Assembly (NCBI GenBank): GCA_015680905.1 | Contig: CM027384.1 | Location: 65,045,001 to 65,109,000 of the forward strand | DNA from: Coptis chinensis | Taxonomy: Eukaryota > Streptophyta > Magnoliopsida > Ranunculales > Ranunculaceae | Direction of reading: 5' to 3' | Length of the DNA: 64,000 nucleotides | Part shown: positions 45,880 to 57,073 of the stretch, piece by piece | Numbering within the stretch: position 1 is the first letter of the stretch | How the letters are laid out: each line of letters begins with the position of its first letter | Program-made: the position numbers and the translations under genes | The notes under the pieces: generated by a model | Seen by the model: the letters and a program-made list of their open reading frames with translations, nothing else | Database searches by the model: none | Told to the model about the DNA's origin: nothing

Positions 45880-46275
45880 TGAATATTGAGTAGTTGAGAA
45901 TGCTCCCAGGCACCCATGTCAGCCCCCATTTTTTCTCTGAGACTGACACATCAGATTTTGCAATAATTTGGCAGAAAAAAAGAAATTCTACGCCCTCTTT
46001 TCCCAATTATTTTTCCCAGTTTCAATTGTTCATAACCAAACAAACAAAGAGATAAAAAAAAAAAACAAAACCCCAGTTTCAATTCGTTCGTAACCAAACA
46101 AACAAAAAAAATAAAAAAACAAAATCCCGGAAAGATAACAGATATACCTTAACTCTTCGGATTATTTCAGAGTTGAGAATTAAATCTAAATCTCCAGTAA
46201 AAAAATCAATCAAGCGAAATCTCTCTGAGCAAAACCTCCCGAGTTCGCTTCCATTCTCAACAAAACCCTTCCTTA
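45880..46275. repeat. Left copy of a direct repeat bracketing the cystatin/NT-C2 block
   Basis: This region and 49120-49375 share GTTGAGAATGCTCC, CCCAGTTTCAATTGTTC-like and CAATCAAGCRAAATCTCTCT sequence followed by GAGCAAAACCTCC and GTTCGCTTCCATTCTC, with substitutions and indels. The two copies are about 3.1 kb apart in the same orientation and bracket the captured cystatin and NT-C2 pieces. The sequence looks like a promoter or 5' UTR region. Confidence 0.75.
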
Positions 46276-46484
46276 AAACTCCAAATCACTTCTTTCATCA
46301 TAAGTAGTATCTATCTGTCATCGTTGTTGGTCTCCGGGGCAATTTAATGGATCTAGATCTATGGATTTCAAAGGTTAAAGAGGGCTAGCATCTAATGGAA
46401 GACGAGCTCCAGCTTCTCTGCAATAAATAACTCCAAAACGCCCCCACACTAACCAAACTTATCGTTTCACCAAATAACACAAAA

Positions 46485-46786
46485 ATGACAACTAAATCCC
46501 TCCTCCTTCCCATCCTTCTTCTTTCCTTGATTTTCTTCCAAGTCTCCACCGGTTCCTTTGGTGTTAGTCGTATGGGAAGGGCGGGTGGTTGGACTCCTAT
46601 CAAAGACATAAAACACCCGGAAGTTCAAGACATTGGAAAGTTTGTTGTAACCGAGCATAACAAAGAGGAGCAAACTGAGTTGCGATTCGTGCAAGTGGTT
46701 CGCGGGGAAAGCCAAGTTGTTGCGGGTTTTAATTATCGACTTATATTAGCGGCTGTGGATGGAAGTGTTACTAATAATTACCAAGC
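46485..46786 (+). pseudogene. Captured phytocystatin gene, 3' truncated
   Basis: Phytocystatins inhibit papain-like cysteine proteases. The frame starts at ATG 46485 with a signal peptide (LLLPILLLSLIFFQVSTGSF). Next come the N-terminal Gly pair (AGGWTPIKDI), the plant-specific helix motif as IGKFVVTEHNK (usually LARFAV-like), and the inhibitory loop QVVAG (QxVxG) near residue 78. NYRLILAAVDG and NNYQA follow. The second binding loop, normally containing Pro-Trp after this point, is missing; the frame runs on into unrelated sequence to 46913. A TATA-like AATAAATAA lies near 46422. The first two contact sites are kept, so a partial product is conceivable. Confidence 0.85.
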
Positions 46787-46911
46787 TAATCTCCAATTTA
46801 TTATCGCATATCTCAGGTTACTATCAATTTGGTTCTTATATCATTATGGTGTTTTCTTCTTTTTAAAGTTATTCAGCTTCTCTATCCATTTTTTGTTATT
46901 ATTCAGGTCTT

Positions 46912-47840
46912 GAGCTAAGGACAAAAATTAAGACACCAATTTTTGGAATAGCACTGTTAAATCTTGCAGAATATGCATCAAAAGCTAGGAAAGATGAATT
47001 TGAAGTTAGCGTGCCTCTAACTTGTGAGTGGTGACGCTGAACCTCATCCTTCTATATGCGTATGTGACTCCTAATATATTTATTGTTTTTTTTTTCATGA
47101 TTGCGTTTCTCGAGTTTTCTGTTATGACATTGTGCTTTATTTTTTGGCAGTTATTTTTCAGGTTATTGGAACTAAGAACCGCACAAGAAAATTCTGAGAC
47201 AGTGTAGAGAGCAGTATCACTAATTCCATTATCTCCCAGGTCAGTAGCGCTCTCATCAGAGAAAGATAAAGTTTTGGCTCTTAAAGCAGGTCTGAGAAAA
47301 GTGAACATTCTCAAAAATTATGTATCTACTTGAAGAGTAAAGAAGGCACGTGAGGAAGAGGACAGTACGGGTAGGTGCTCTACTAGGAGTGATGATGCAG
47401 ACCTCACGTATCCGTTTGACACAGATTCCCTTGATGATAACGAGGAAGGGGAGTTGGAGGACAACAAGGATGAGTCTAATCTTCGGAAGTCATTTAGTTA
47501 TGGCACTTTGGCCCATGCAAATTTTGCTGGTGGATCATATTACTCTGATATGAGAATTAATGGAAACTCTAAGGAATTGATTTACTATAGCCATCACAAA
47601 TTAGATGTTGGTAGTTTGCCTATTGAGTATTCAACAACATCAGTCCCTAAGCAGTCACTTTTGCAGAATTCAAAGAGAAGCTTTCTTTTGTAGAGGAAGA
47701 GGAAACTAAGCTTTAGATCTCCTGAAGCGAAAGGTGAACCACTGTTAAAGAAAGCATATGGAGAAGAAGGTGGGGATGACATAGATTACGATTGCTGGAA
47801 GCTCAACTCTTCTGATGAGTCTTTAGCCCTTGGGTAACCA
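46912..47840 (+). pseudogene. Captured NT-C2 domain protein fragment
   Basis: It matches, from memory, a conserved plant family with the EEIG1/EHBP1 N-terminal C2 domain. Visible parts are TKIKTPIFGIALLNLAEYAS and DEFEVSVPLT (46930-47022), SGDAEPHPSICV (47025-47060), an intron-like interval to CAG 47150, LLELRTAQE (47160-47190), ALKAGLRKV (47280), YPFDTDSLDDNEEGELEDN (47410-47465), RKSFSYGTLAHANFAGGSYY and LSFRSPEAKGEPLLKKAYG, then EEGGDDIDYD. Stops near 47200, 47330 and 47690 and shifts inactivate it. It follows the cystatin piece on the same strand. Such C2 proteins are thought to act at membranes. Confidence 0.75.
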
Positions 47841-50543
47841 TCTACTTACTTTAGTTATATGAATTTTTTTAATATACTATTAAATGTAAAACTTACTTGA
47901 AAGTGAGGATAACAAATTTCATAAAAATCGGAACTAATAGATATGAAACCAATGTTTTTCAAGTGATTTTGCAATTCTTGGCAATGGGGACTGTTAGCTT
48001 TGGCTCTCACTGATATCGTTCGCCCTGGTGATTGCATAAACATTGCTTGCTGTATTATCCAACAATAGCAAATCAGGTAAAGTATAGTTATTAATAAGGC
48101 ACATTATGATTCTATTTTCTACTTGGCTTTGTAATGTATGGGATATAATCTAGATTTATAATAGGTAGGAGGCGATGGAACTTTCCTACATTTGGTGTAG
48201 ACTACGCGAGCAGACATTGGGAGAGATCTCCTCCTAACCAGAAATATCAAATCTCTAAATCTTGCTCTCTGATGGTGCTTCAGTTTCATGACCAAAACCA
48301 GGTATATTTTGACCCCTCACAGTTTTTTTACACTTGACCAAGGATGCTTAGGCCAATAGGAAAATTAGTTATGTGAGTATTTGTGATGAGTCTTTAAGTT
48401 AGTAGGGGACTAATGGTTTTACGTCGCAATACGCTGCTCTCCTTCGTTGCTATGTTGACCTCATTTGGTTGAAAATGGGTTGTAGTTTTATCTTTCGTCT
48501 TAGCATAAAAATGAAACCACTAGGTATTAGCAGGTGCATGTATTGATTTTACATTATATTGTCCATGTCTATGACCAAGTCATGAAAGTTTTCAAATGTA
48601 CGTTATTATTAGTTGTTGTAAGGAACATCTGGGTTTGACCTTCCTATATTTTCAAGTTCTTTTGTTAACCCATAGGAATAACTTATTCTGGACCATGCTG
48701 AACTTCTCAAACTAGAATTTTTTGGAAGAAAACAAGTAGAGCAACACTTGGGGTGGCTATTAGCTAGGCACCACTTGGGCTATATTTTTAGCGTACACCT
48801 TATAGTGTCAAGTTGCTATAACTAAATTTTGGTGAATGAAAAGTTTGTGAATCACATTGATTAATCTACTTTGTGAGGTTTACAAGTAAAAACAAAGGAT
48901 GTGCCAATTGTTAGTCTATTACTATTATTTTACAAAGTCGAACATGGTTAAACAAGCACTTATAATTCAAGTAATAGGCTCTAATTTGGTGTAGGTATTT
49001 CCGCTTTTAAAGTAAGTGGTAATAGAGTCGTGGGTGGTCTGACTTTTTTTCGTTTGTTCAAGCAACTCTATCAGTTTATGTATGTGTACGCATGTGGGTA
49101 TTGGAGAAGAACATTTTATATGACCATTAATACTGAGCAGTTGAGAATGCTCCTAAGAAGCCATGTCACCACCCTGTTTTACTCTAATGTGGACACGTCA
49201 AATTTAACAAAAGTTCGAAAGAAAAAAAGAAATTTCACTCCTCTTTCAATTGTTCACCAATAATAATAACCCAAATTGTTTTTTTAAAAAAATCAATCAA
49301 GCAAAATCTCTCTGAGCAAAACCTCCTGAGTTCGCTTCCATTCTCAGCAAAACCCTTCCTTAAACCTACCAACCCAAAAAAAATAATAAAAAAAAAATAA
49401 CAAAAGACTCTTCGTCAAAATCCCACCCAATCAATTCTATTTTTTTTTTTTTTAAACCTTCTCAATTTTTCTTTATCATCAAAACACAAATAAATTATTA
49501 CGAACAAAGGCGAGAAATTGGAAGGAGCAGAGATTGATGAATTGATTACCTCTGTTCAACCAAAAAAATTGGAAGAAACTCGAAGGTTTTCAACTCTCTA
49601 TATATCGAGGATATGTACTCTAAGTTGCAGCTGTACTTTCCCACTTTAAAGTTTGTGGTTACTGCAATTATATTTGGTGTGATGGCCATCGTTCATTTTG
49701 GTGGGAAGTAAATATCTTACACTGTTTCATACATGAATAGATGTCTTGATTGTCATATATATACCTTGCTTTTCAAATTGCTTAGGCCAGGAAGTTTCAT
49801 TACGTTAATTGTCATGCTCATACCCTTTGAAATGGTGGAATAGTCAAAGCCATAGTTAAGCCCATAATTGGTCTTTAGGGTGTGCATGAATGGAAGTTAG
49901 CTTAGATTGCCATTCGATTACTCATTTTCTCTTTTTGATTTATTATGACGCTATTGGATTTTGCATATCCTGCCACACTCCTACAACTACTAACTCAGGT
50001 TCTTACTGAACACATTTGACTTGGTCTTGCTTGAATATTTTTAGCGTAGACACAATTAACACTTAGGTATGTCTATCAAAAAAATTGGTTTGGATGGTAA
50101 CAAGATTAAGGAAAGAACAAGGGAGAAGACAATATTAATTGGTAATGTGACTCAAAAGATGCTCCTGTTCAATTAAAGATACTTAATTAAAGTTTAGTAT
50201 AGTTATACTAACCTGAATCATAAAATGCTTTAGAGGTATATGGGAACTATGCAAATGCTTTACTCCATTAACATTCGACTCTATGAAATTGTACTTAGAG
50301 ATAAAATTTGTGATGCTACTTATAAAGGGGGAATGCATATATAATCCCATTCTTATAGTTTGATATTTGTAGTGGATTGGAAGTTGAATTGTTAGGTTCA
50401 AAATGTCTTTTAAATAAATAAATTCAATCAAGCCACCCATGCTCTTCAAGGGAAGGACAGTCAACCGTGACACTTTCTTTAGGCCACTGCTCATTTTCGT
50501 ATTGAGTAAACTTGGGACATATCATTACATGCTAGCCAAACGT
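47841..50543. other. CACTA interior between NT-C2 fragment and LINE
   Basis: No protein domain recognised. It includes the right copy of the direct repeat (49120-49375). A stretch near 47935-48060 and 48165-48295 could be degraded further exons of the NT-C2 gene, but I could not match them. T and A runs lie near 49440-49455. Confidence 0.4.
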
Positions 50544-51243
50544 AAATAAAAAGGTAATATTAGAGTCTTCAACCTTCAACACAAGCTGAGAAGAGCACCA
50601 AAAATCATTGAATGTTTCTGGACTCTTCCTCCACCTGGAATATTAAAGGTAAATATTGATGGGTGCTCGAGAGGGAATCCTGGGAGATCAGGTTGGGGAA
50701 TGGTTATGCGAAACTATAAGGGTGAATTCTTAGGTGCAGCGGCAGGAGGTCTGGGGGTCAATACTAACTACATGGCTGAAACAGTCGCTATTGTGGAAGT
50801 TGTACACAAGGCGCTGGACCTGGGATGGAAATATATATGGGTGGAAAGTGACTCGAAATCTGTAGTCCAAGCATTTCAGGAGAATAAGGTACATTGGAGA
50901 GTCCGAGAAAGGTGGCAAATTATGATGGAGCAGGCAGCATGGATCAATGTCACAGCCACTTGGAGAGAGACTAACCTTGGAGCCGATAGCTGCTCTAAAC
51001 ATGGGGCTAACTTGGCTCAAGGTGAAAGAAAATGGTGGGATAGTAGACCACTCTTCATGAAGAATCTAGAGAATCACTACACCACTTATTTTCGTTTTGT
51101 CCACTAGATCATTGATGTTTTAGGAAAGGTACACATATGATGTAACCTTCATTAAGCAGTTCTTAATATGTAACTTCCACTTTTGTAACCCTTATTCTTT
51201 ATTAATCAACTACCTTTAGCAAAATAAAAATAAAAAGGTAATA
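50544..51243 (+). mobile_element. 5'-truncated LINE with RNase H domain
   Basis: A 16-bp duplication, AAATAAAAAGGTAATA, lies at 50544-50559 and 51228-51243. The body between ends in an A-rich tail (AAAATAA). The coding part (50615-51107) reads as a complete RNase H with all four acidic positions: Asp in VNIDGCSRGNPG, Glu in MAETVAIV, Asp in VESDSKSVV and Asp in GADSCSK. The stop is at 51105. Plant L1-type elements carry this domain at the ORF2 C-terminus. The reverse transcriptase part was lost by 5' truncation on insertion. Confidence 0.85.
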
Positions 51244-52492
51244 GCTAATTTTTAATTTCAAGGAGTTACGTGGTTTGTGATTCAAATGGTTATAGAAATG
51301 GATGATAGTAAAGTCTTCAAAGAGTCAGCTTATAGAAAGAGTTTGAAAATATTATTACACGCTATAGTTAGTGTTATTTTCTTTGTAAGAGTTTGACCAC
51401 CATTTAGTTGTATTTCAAGGTACTCATTGATCTTTGTAAACCTCAATTGTGTTCATATTTAACTTTTTGTATCTTGATTTAGATTCGTCCAATTTCAAGG
51501 GAATGGTTGCAGTGGAAACTTAGTTACCACATTGTAGGTGTACCAAGGTCATATGATCATTTATGTGTATCACTGTGTTAGTAGGATTAGAAAATAATTG
51601 GGGTCGTAATTGTCAAAATCCTTCGAACAATAAAATATAAATCACTATTTAACGGATAGAACTCAAAGGTTTAGCGTTGAAACTTACATCTCCCGTAGTT
51701 AAAGAGCAAGTATCAATTTCTTCTCTCTCCCATAGAAAACAAAGTTTAGTCACACATATTTTTTGCAATTCATCTCAATCCATCACTGGAAAAATCTTTT
51801 GTTGCAAGAATTTTTGAAGAAAGTGAAAAGGTCCATGTATAAAATGTCAAATGCTTTATTACAAATATAATTCGTGCTCTAGCCTTTTTTTTGCTGGAAA
51901 ACAAACAGTTCATTGTGTGAAGGTGTTCAAAAGGGCCTAGAATCACCGGCATACTGCACTGGCAGGTATGCTCCCACCGTTGAGAAAACAATGCTTCATT
52001 GCATGTTGTTTGAGTTAAATATTAATTTGTGTAGTTATTTGATATTTTATTAAGTACATATTCTATGCAAATCACATGTATTATTATAGGGTATATGATT
52101 AATTCGTTGTAGAAACACCTAATTTTCATAATTTTAGTGTAACCCCCAATGCATACCAAAAGTCTACAAAGCTTTTGATACATGGCTAAGGAATACTTGG
52201 TTAAGTTAAGGATTTTGGATACTCGGAACTTTTATAGACTTTGAGTTCTATTTAATTGTTATTGGGGTTGAATTCTTCACACCAACTTTAATTTCTTTAA
52301 CTTAAATGTTTAAGTACTTTGCTCTTCGTTTGAAAGTTACCTTTCTAAATATTTTCCTGTGATAATTTTCCTTCACCATTTTCATCTACTATTTCGATCA
52401 TTTACATTTATTTTGGTTCAAATTTGAAATTGCATACATGTAGATGGCTGTGATTTTGATCCTATGACCTTAAGTTTATAGGTGTACGTACC
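51244..52492. other. CACTA interior, no gene seen
   Basis: AT-rich sequence without a recognisable domain on either strand. It ends at the E5 LTR. Confidence 0.5.
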
Positions 52493-53990
52493 TCCACATT
52501 TGTACCCTGGTTAACGACTTCATTAGGGACTTAGTCTTTACATTAAGTCTAAGTGACCGATCCTTGGTTACCTGGATGGCTCACAGTTCCAGTTAGCCAC
52601 TTGGACGGCTCACAGTCCACTTAGCCACCTGGACGACCCACAGTTCCAGTTAGTCACTTGGACGACTCACAGTCCACTTAGCCACCTGGATGGCTCACAG
52701 TTTCAGTTAGCCACTTGGATGGCTCACAGTTATAGTTAGCCACTTAGACGGCTCACATATTAAGTTAGACATCTGGACGACCCACAGGTCCAGTCAGTCA
52801 CCTGAGCCGGTCACACGTTCAGTTAACCAGTCCTATCTAGTGAGAGTACTTGTGCTCTCAGAACTCTTATTTTCTATTTCTATAAATAGGACTCTTCACT
52901 TAACAAAGAACTACGTTTTGGAGACTTGATTCTGGAAACATATTCTGGATACGTAGGCGACCATAAAAGGCACCATCTCATTCTTTATACAACATCTTCC
53001 CTTGCAGATTCAATAGTGTGTATGGGTGAATTCTTACCCAAACATAATTGGCGCCGTATGCGGTTCTTATTAATGTTCCCTCTTCCACGTATCTTTCCCA
53101 ATCTTTGTCAATGGATACTATAACAAGATCTCTAGCGAACAAGCAGGCAAGAGCACAACCATCAGAGGGAAACAATCAACAAAATGCTGAAGTTCGTGTC
53201 GATCAAGTTACATCAAACCAACAGGCTCCACCTTTGTTGCTCCCAGTACCAAGACAACACAAATCTAAATTTCCAAGGTCACAGGCTCCAGTATCTGCTC
53301 CTCCTAATGATACAAATTTGCCAGATGCAGATCCAGATGCAGATGCAAATATGGTTGCAGATCCAAATGATATGGACACAGGTGATGAATAAATGACTTT
53401 GGAGGCTCTGCGTACCAAACTTAGAAGGGAAAAGGAGCATAACGCGATTTGCAGAAGCAAATAAATAAAGGGAAGCAAGTACAGATAGACAACAATGATT
53501 CTGCTTCATTTATTCCATCAAGAATCCCAAGATCTGGAGAAAACCGTAGGGTATTCCATCGCTTGCAAAGCAATAGCGAAAGATTCCAAACCACTGATGT
53601 TGTCCTTGAGAATCGACCAAGTCAATCCAGGCCAAGAAATATTTCAACAAATTTATTAAGGCGATTGAGGACTCCTGATGTTAATGGACATAATAGCAGG
53701 TGTGATGGACAACATCATAGGTCACATACCAGTCGTCGTATCTCCCCAAGAGAGTCTGATTCACACCCAACAAGCTACCACCCATACTACCGAGGTAATA
53801 CAAACCTCGTAAGCCAGGATAGGAGCACAATACGGCGGTCAGATCAGATGATACCGAGTGACTTTATATATATAATGAAGAACTTTTGTGGGACACTTTT
53901 TCTGCCAAGGTCTATCAGAATACGTTTCTTTGTTTCGATGGTCTTGTGTCCTCAGGTCTGCTCAAAATAGCTTAATGCATGTTCTTTATT
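52493..53990 (+). mobile_element. E5: truncated Tat-like copy, 5' LTR and gag, inside the CACTA element
   Basis: The LTR 52493-53044 (552 bp) starts TGTACGTACC and ends CCCAAACA, homologous to both E4 LTRs, with seven clear 28-29-bp GGACGGCTCACAG-type units and a TATAAATAG box at 52881-52889. The primer site TGGCGCCGTATGCGG follows at 53049-53063. Gag starts at MDTITRSLANKQ (53109) and runs to a stop at 53391, resuming as 53449-53970 with RIPRSGENRRVFHRLQ. A stretch rich in Asp and Ala repeats (DADPDADA) lies in between. There is no pol and no 3' LTR; the right edge is approximate. Confidence 0.85.
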
Positions 53991-54906
53991 ACCTAATAAT
54001 GCAAGCGACACCGTACAATGGAAAAGAACATGCATGGTTCTCACCAAAAGATATCTCATGGGAAGTGCTTCAGCGGTCACACAAGAATGTGCTTTTGTTT
54101 TAACCATCACAACTCCATTATGCAAAAGAACGTCATCACATTAAGAATTTCAGAATTGCACCAGTTTGAGGTACTTGAACCTATCTATGTTAATCTAACA
54201 TTACTTTATAGTATTTAAGCTGAACAATCAATATTGCAAAACCTTATCTGATGGTTTTTCATGATTTCTTCTCCATGTTTGAAAAAAGGTAAAAGCTAAC
54301 AAATGTTTGACAAGTAGGTAAAATATAGAATAACAACATTTGTTGAATTTGTTGGACCGATGGTCTTTTCAACAGTATCATGCTATTTTATCTTTGGTTA
54401 GCATTGAAGATAGAGGGCTACCACCCGGTTCCCTATTCTTTTACTTTTTCTGAAACTTTTTTTTCTTCAGCCCATTGTCTCATATTCTGCTACAGGTTTT
54501 CTTTTAGTATGATTTACTGATTACTGAATAGCTTGCTTAATTTGGCTGTTGAAACTTAACCTTTTAGCCAATGTTGCATATTGTTTGATGGTCATCTGAT
54601 TTTGAGCTTAATGCTTTAAACCTTGGTGAATCTGTGGACTTAGTAAATGTATCTATCGTTGAATCCTTTGGAATAGGCTCTGGCCAGAATGTCATGTTGC
54701 TAGAACCAGCAATATTTGAACAATAATTGATGGGATCAATGCAACTCCCAATCTTTAGGTCTAGAGCATTCACCAGAAGGTCCTACTAGGTCCCATACTT
54801 CTTCATCGGCAACCTGACAACTTATTGCAACATGAACAATAATAACCCAAAACTAGAAATAAAACCCCTTAAAAAAAATTAGAAAAACATAAACCCTTCA
54901 AACAAA

Positions 54907-54999
<93 letters not shown>

Positions 55000-55673
55000 C
55001 AATGAATCATTAGCTATCAATATACATATATTATTTATTCAAGTAAACTTTTTGGCTTTTGAGTCATTAGCTATCTATGTAGCAAGTCCGGCCATAGGTA
55101 GGGCCAAATGGCTAGTTTTATAAATAAATCACTAGGAAATAATCAAATTATTTACCTTAATGGCTTCAAGGCGTTCAAGCTGATGAAGTATTACAAAACA
55201 ACCTATGAAATCACCAAAACAAAAGATTAATGAGTATATATGAAATCAAAACTTGGTTTTGAAAACACTAAAAAGAAGTGATTTTGTATTTGTGAGAGTG
55301 TACCTTCTTAGAGTGGGAATGAGAGAGGCGTGAGTGAGAGAGGGATAACATTTAAGTGGGAAGTTAAATTAGTTTGGGTGCTTGATATTTTGAAGAGATA
55401 TGCCAATGGTTAACAACTCTCGTAATCGATTGTTTTTTTTTCCGCTTATTAGAAATGGTGCTGGTACTCGGTGGAAGAAAGTAGTTGTTTTGCTTTTAAG
55501 ATACGTGCGTTAATTTCAGTTTTTCATAACTGATATAATGACCAAACTGACCTTGTGATATTTTGATAGTTACAAATGTACATTCGTTAGACACTGGTCC
55601 TTGAAACAGTCAGTTTTAAGATGCGAGATTCACAAATAGTTCTCCACACATATACACCTTCTTTAGAAAAACA
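53991..55673. other. CACTA interior right part with (TA)n tract
   Basis: No gene recognised. A (TA)n microsatellite of about 45 repeats lies at 54908-54997. The frame 54564-54773 on the minus strand matches nothing I know. Confidence 0.5.
54908..54997. repeat. (TA)n microsatellite
   Basis: About 45 uninterrupted TA dinucleotides. It lies between the E5 remnant and the CACTA right end. Confidence 0.95.
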
Positions 55674-55823
55674 CCATTTGTGACCGTTTTGAAAACGGAT
55701 GTTACCAAAAACTTTTTAAAACAATTACAAAAACCCTTTTCTGCTATTTGTACCGTTTTGAACATAACAGTCACAAATAACATTTTAAAACAGCCACAAA
55801 AACCATTTTTTGTACTAGTGTAT

Positions 55824-56500
55824 TTTTTCAATTTCCCTATTAGAGACTTCTACTTGGCCACTAATTTGTGGATGATAAGGAGTTGCCACCTTATGGGTAA
55901 CTCCATACTTCTTAACTAAATAATCAACAACTCTATTGCAAAAATGCATTCCGCCATCACTGATGATGGCTTTAGGGATGCCAAAATGACAGAAAATGTA
56001 TTTATTAACAAAAAATGCAACTATCTTATGGTCATTGCTACGACAAGCCATGGCCTCTATCTATTTGGAAACGTAGTCCACGACAACAAGAATATAAATA
56101 AAACCATGGAAAACAGGAAAAGGACCCATGAAATAAATGCCCCATACATAAAAAAAAATTCTACTACCATAATGGGATTTAAAGACAGCATATTACGTTT
56201 AGTGATACGCCCAAGTTGTTGGCAACGAACACACGTCTTGCAGTGAACTTGGGCATCTTTAAAAAGGGTAGGCCAATAATAACCACATTGAATAATTTTA
56301 GTTGCCGTTTTCATACCACTAAAATGGCCACCACACTCTTTGTCATGGCAGAAGGATAAAACCTCATTATATTCCCACAGGGGAATACAACGATGAATAA
56401 TCTGATCCGGACAATACTTAAAAAGGTAGGGCTCATCCCAGTAGTATAGCTTAACTCTGGCCAAAAAAGTTTTACGTTCATTTTTTTACCAAACATCAGG
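55824..56500 (-). pseudogene. E3 integrase N-terminal and core part
   Basis: On the minus strand the zinc-binding part reads RCIPLWEYNEVLSFCHDKEC, then HFSG and CKTCVRCQ. After a frameshift the core shows GIYFMGPFP, where the first catalytic Asp is Tyr; E1 has [18 protein letters not shown] holds the second Asp and EVSNREIEK the Glu, cut three codons later by the CACTA insertion. A stop follows DYVSK near 56060. With the Asp change and the split it cannot act. Confidence 0.88.
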
Positions 56501-56599
56501 AATAATATCATAAGCTAAATAATTCACAATGTCGGCATACCAAGGTGCAGAAAAAATAGAATAAAGATGTTCATCAGGAAAATAATCAGGTATGAGCTT

Positions 56600-57073
56600 A
56601 GAATCACTATCACTGTTATTTGTTAGTCTAGATAAGTGATCGGCAACTACATTTTTGACCCCTCGTTTATCTTTAATTTCTAGGGTAAACTCTTGCAGGA
56701 GAATAATCCATCAGATCAATCTCTGTTTAGCATCCTTCTTAGCGAGAAGGTACCTAAGAGCTGCATGGTCAGTGTAGACTAAGGTCTTTGAACCAACCAA
56801 ATAAGGACGGAACTTATCTAAAGCATAAACCACAACTAAAAATTTCTTTTCCATAGTAGTATAATTTCTTTGAGCATCATTTAAAGTTTTACTAGCATAA
56901 TAAATAACGGTGGACTTATCATCTAGTTTTTGGCCTAACACAGCACCAATAGCATAATCGCTAGCGTCACACATAAGCTCGAAAGGTTTAGACCAATCGA
57001 GAGTTGTATAATCGGTGCAGATGTTAAAGCGGCTTTTAAAGTTTCAAAAGACTATTTGCAGTCATAATTGAAA
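56600..57073 (-). pseudogene. E3 RNase H
   Basis: On the minus strand, [14 protein letters not shown] holds the first Asp, [15 protein letters not shown] has Lys where the catalytic Glu of the KEFLA motif is expected, and [20 protein letters not shown] keeps the third Asp. The frame 56711-56974 is open; stops and a shift lie on both sides (near 56710 and 57050). VKNVVADHLSRL-like sequence near 56640 marks the end of the domain. Confidence 0.87.

Larger units (their letters stand above)
42072..55820. mobile_element. CACTA (En/Spm-type) DNA transposon with captured gene fragments
   Basis: The ends read CACTACAATAAAAAAGG on the left and, on the opposite strand, CACTAGTACAAAAAATGG on the right, the terminal inverted repeats of plant CACTA elements. 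TAT occurs at 42068-42070 and 55821-55823, with one extra A at 42071, so the 3-bp target duplication is displaced by one base. Removing the element restores the E3 integrase frame. Subterminal motifs ACCGTCACAAAT and CAGTCACAAATA cluster at 42148-42300 and, in both orientations, at 55674-55800. I see no transposase, so it is probably non-autonomous. It carries PPR, cystatin and NT-C2 fragments, a LINE and E5. Confidence 0.9.

Noticed and set aside
50615..51107. RNase H frame as a host gene captured by the CACTA element
   Set aside because: The 16-bp target duplication and A-rich tail show it is a separate 5'-truncated LINE insertion.
52540..52850. Short GGACGGCTCACAG repeats as a CRISPR array
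   Set aside because: Units are diverged 28-29-bp tandem copies without spacers inside an LTR, shared by three LTR copies.
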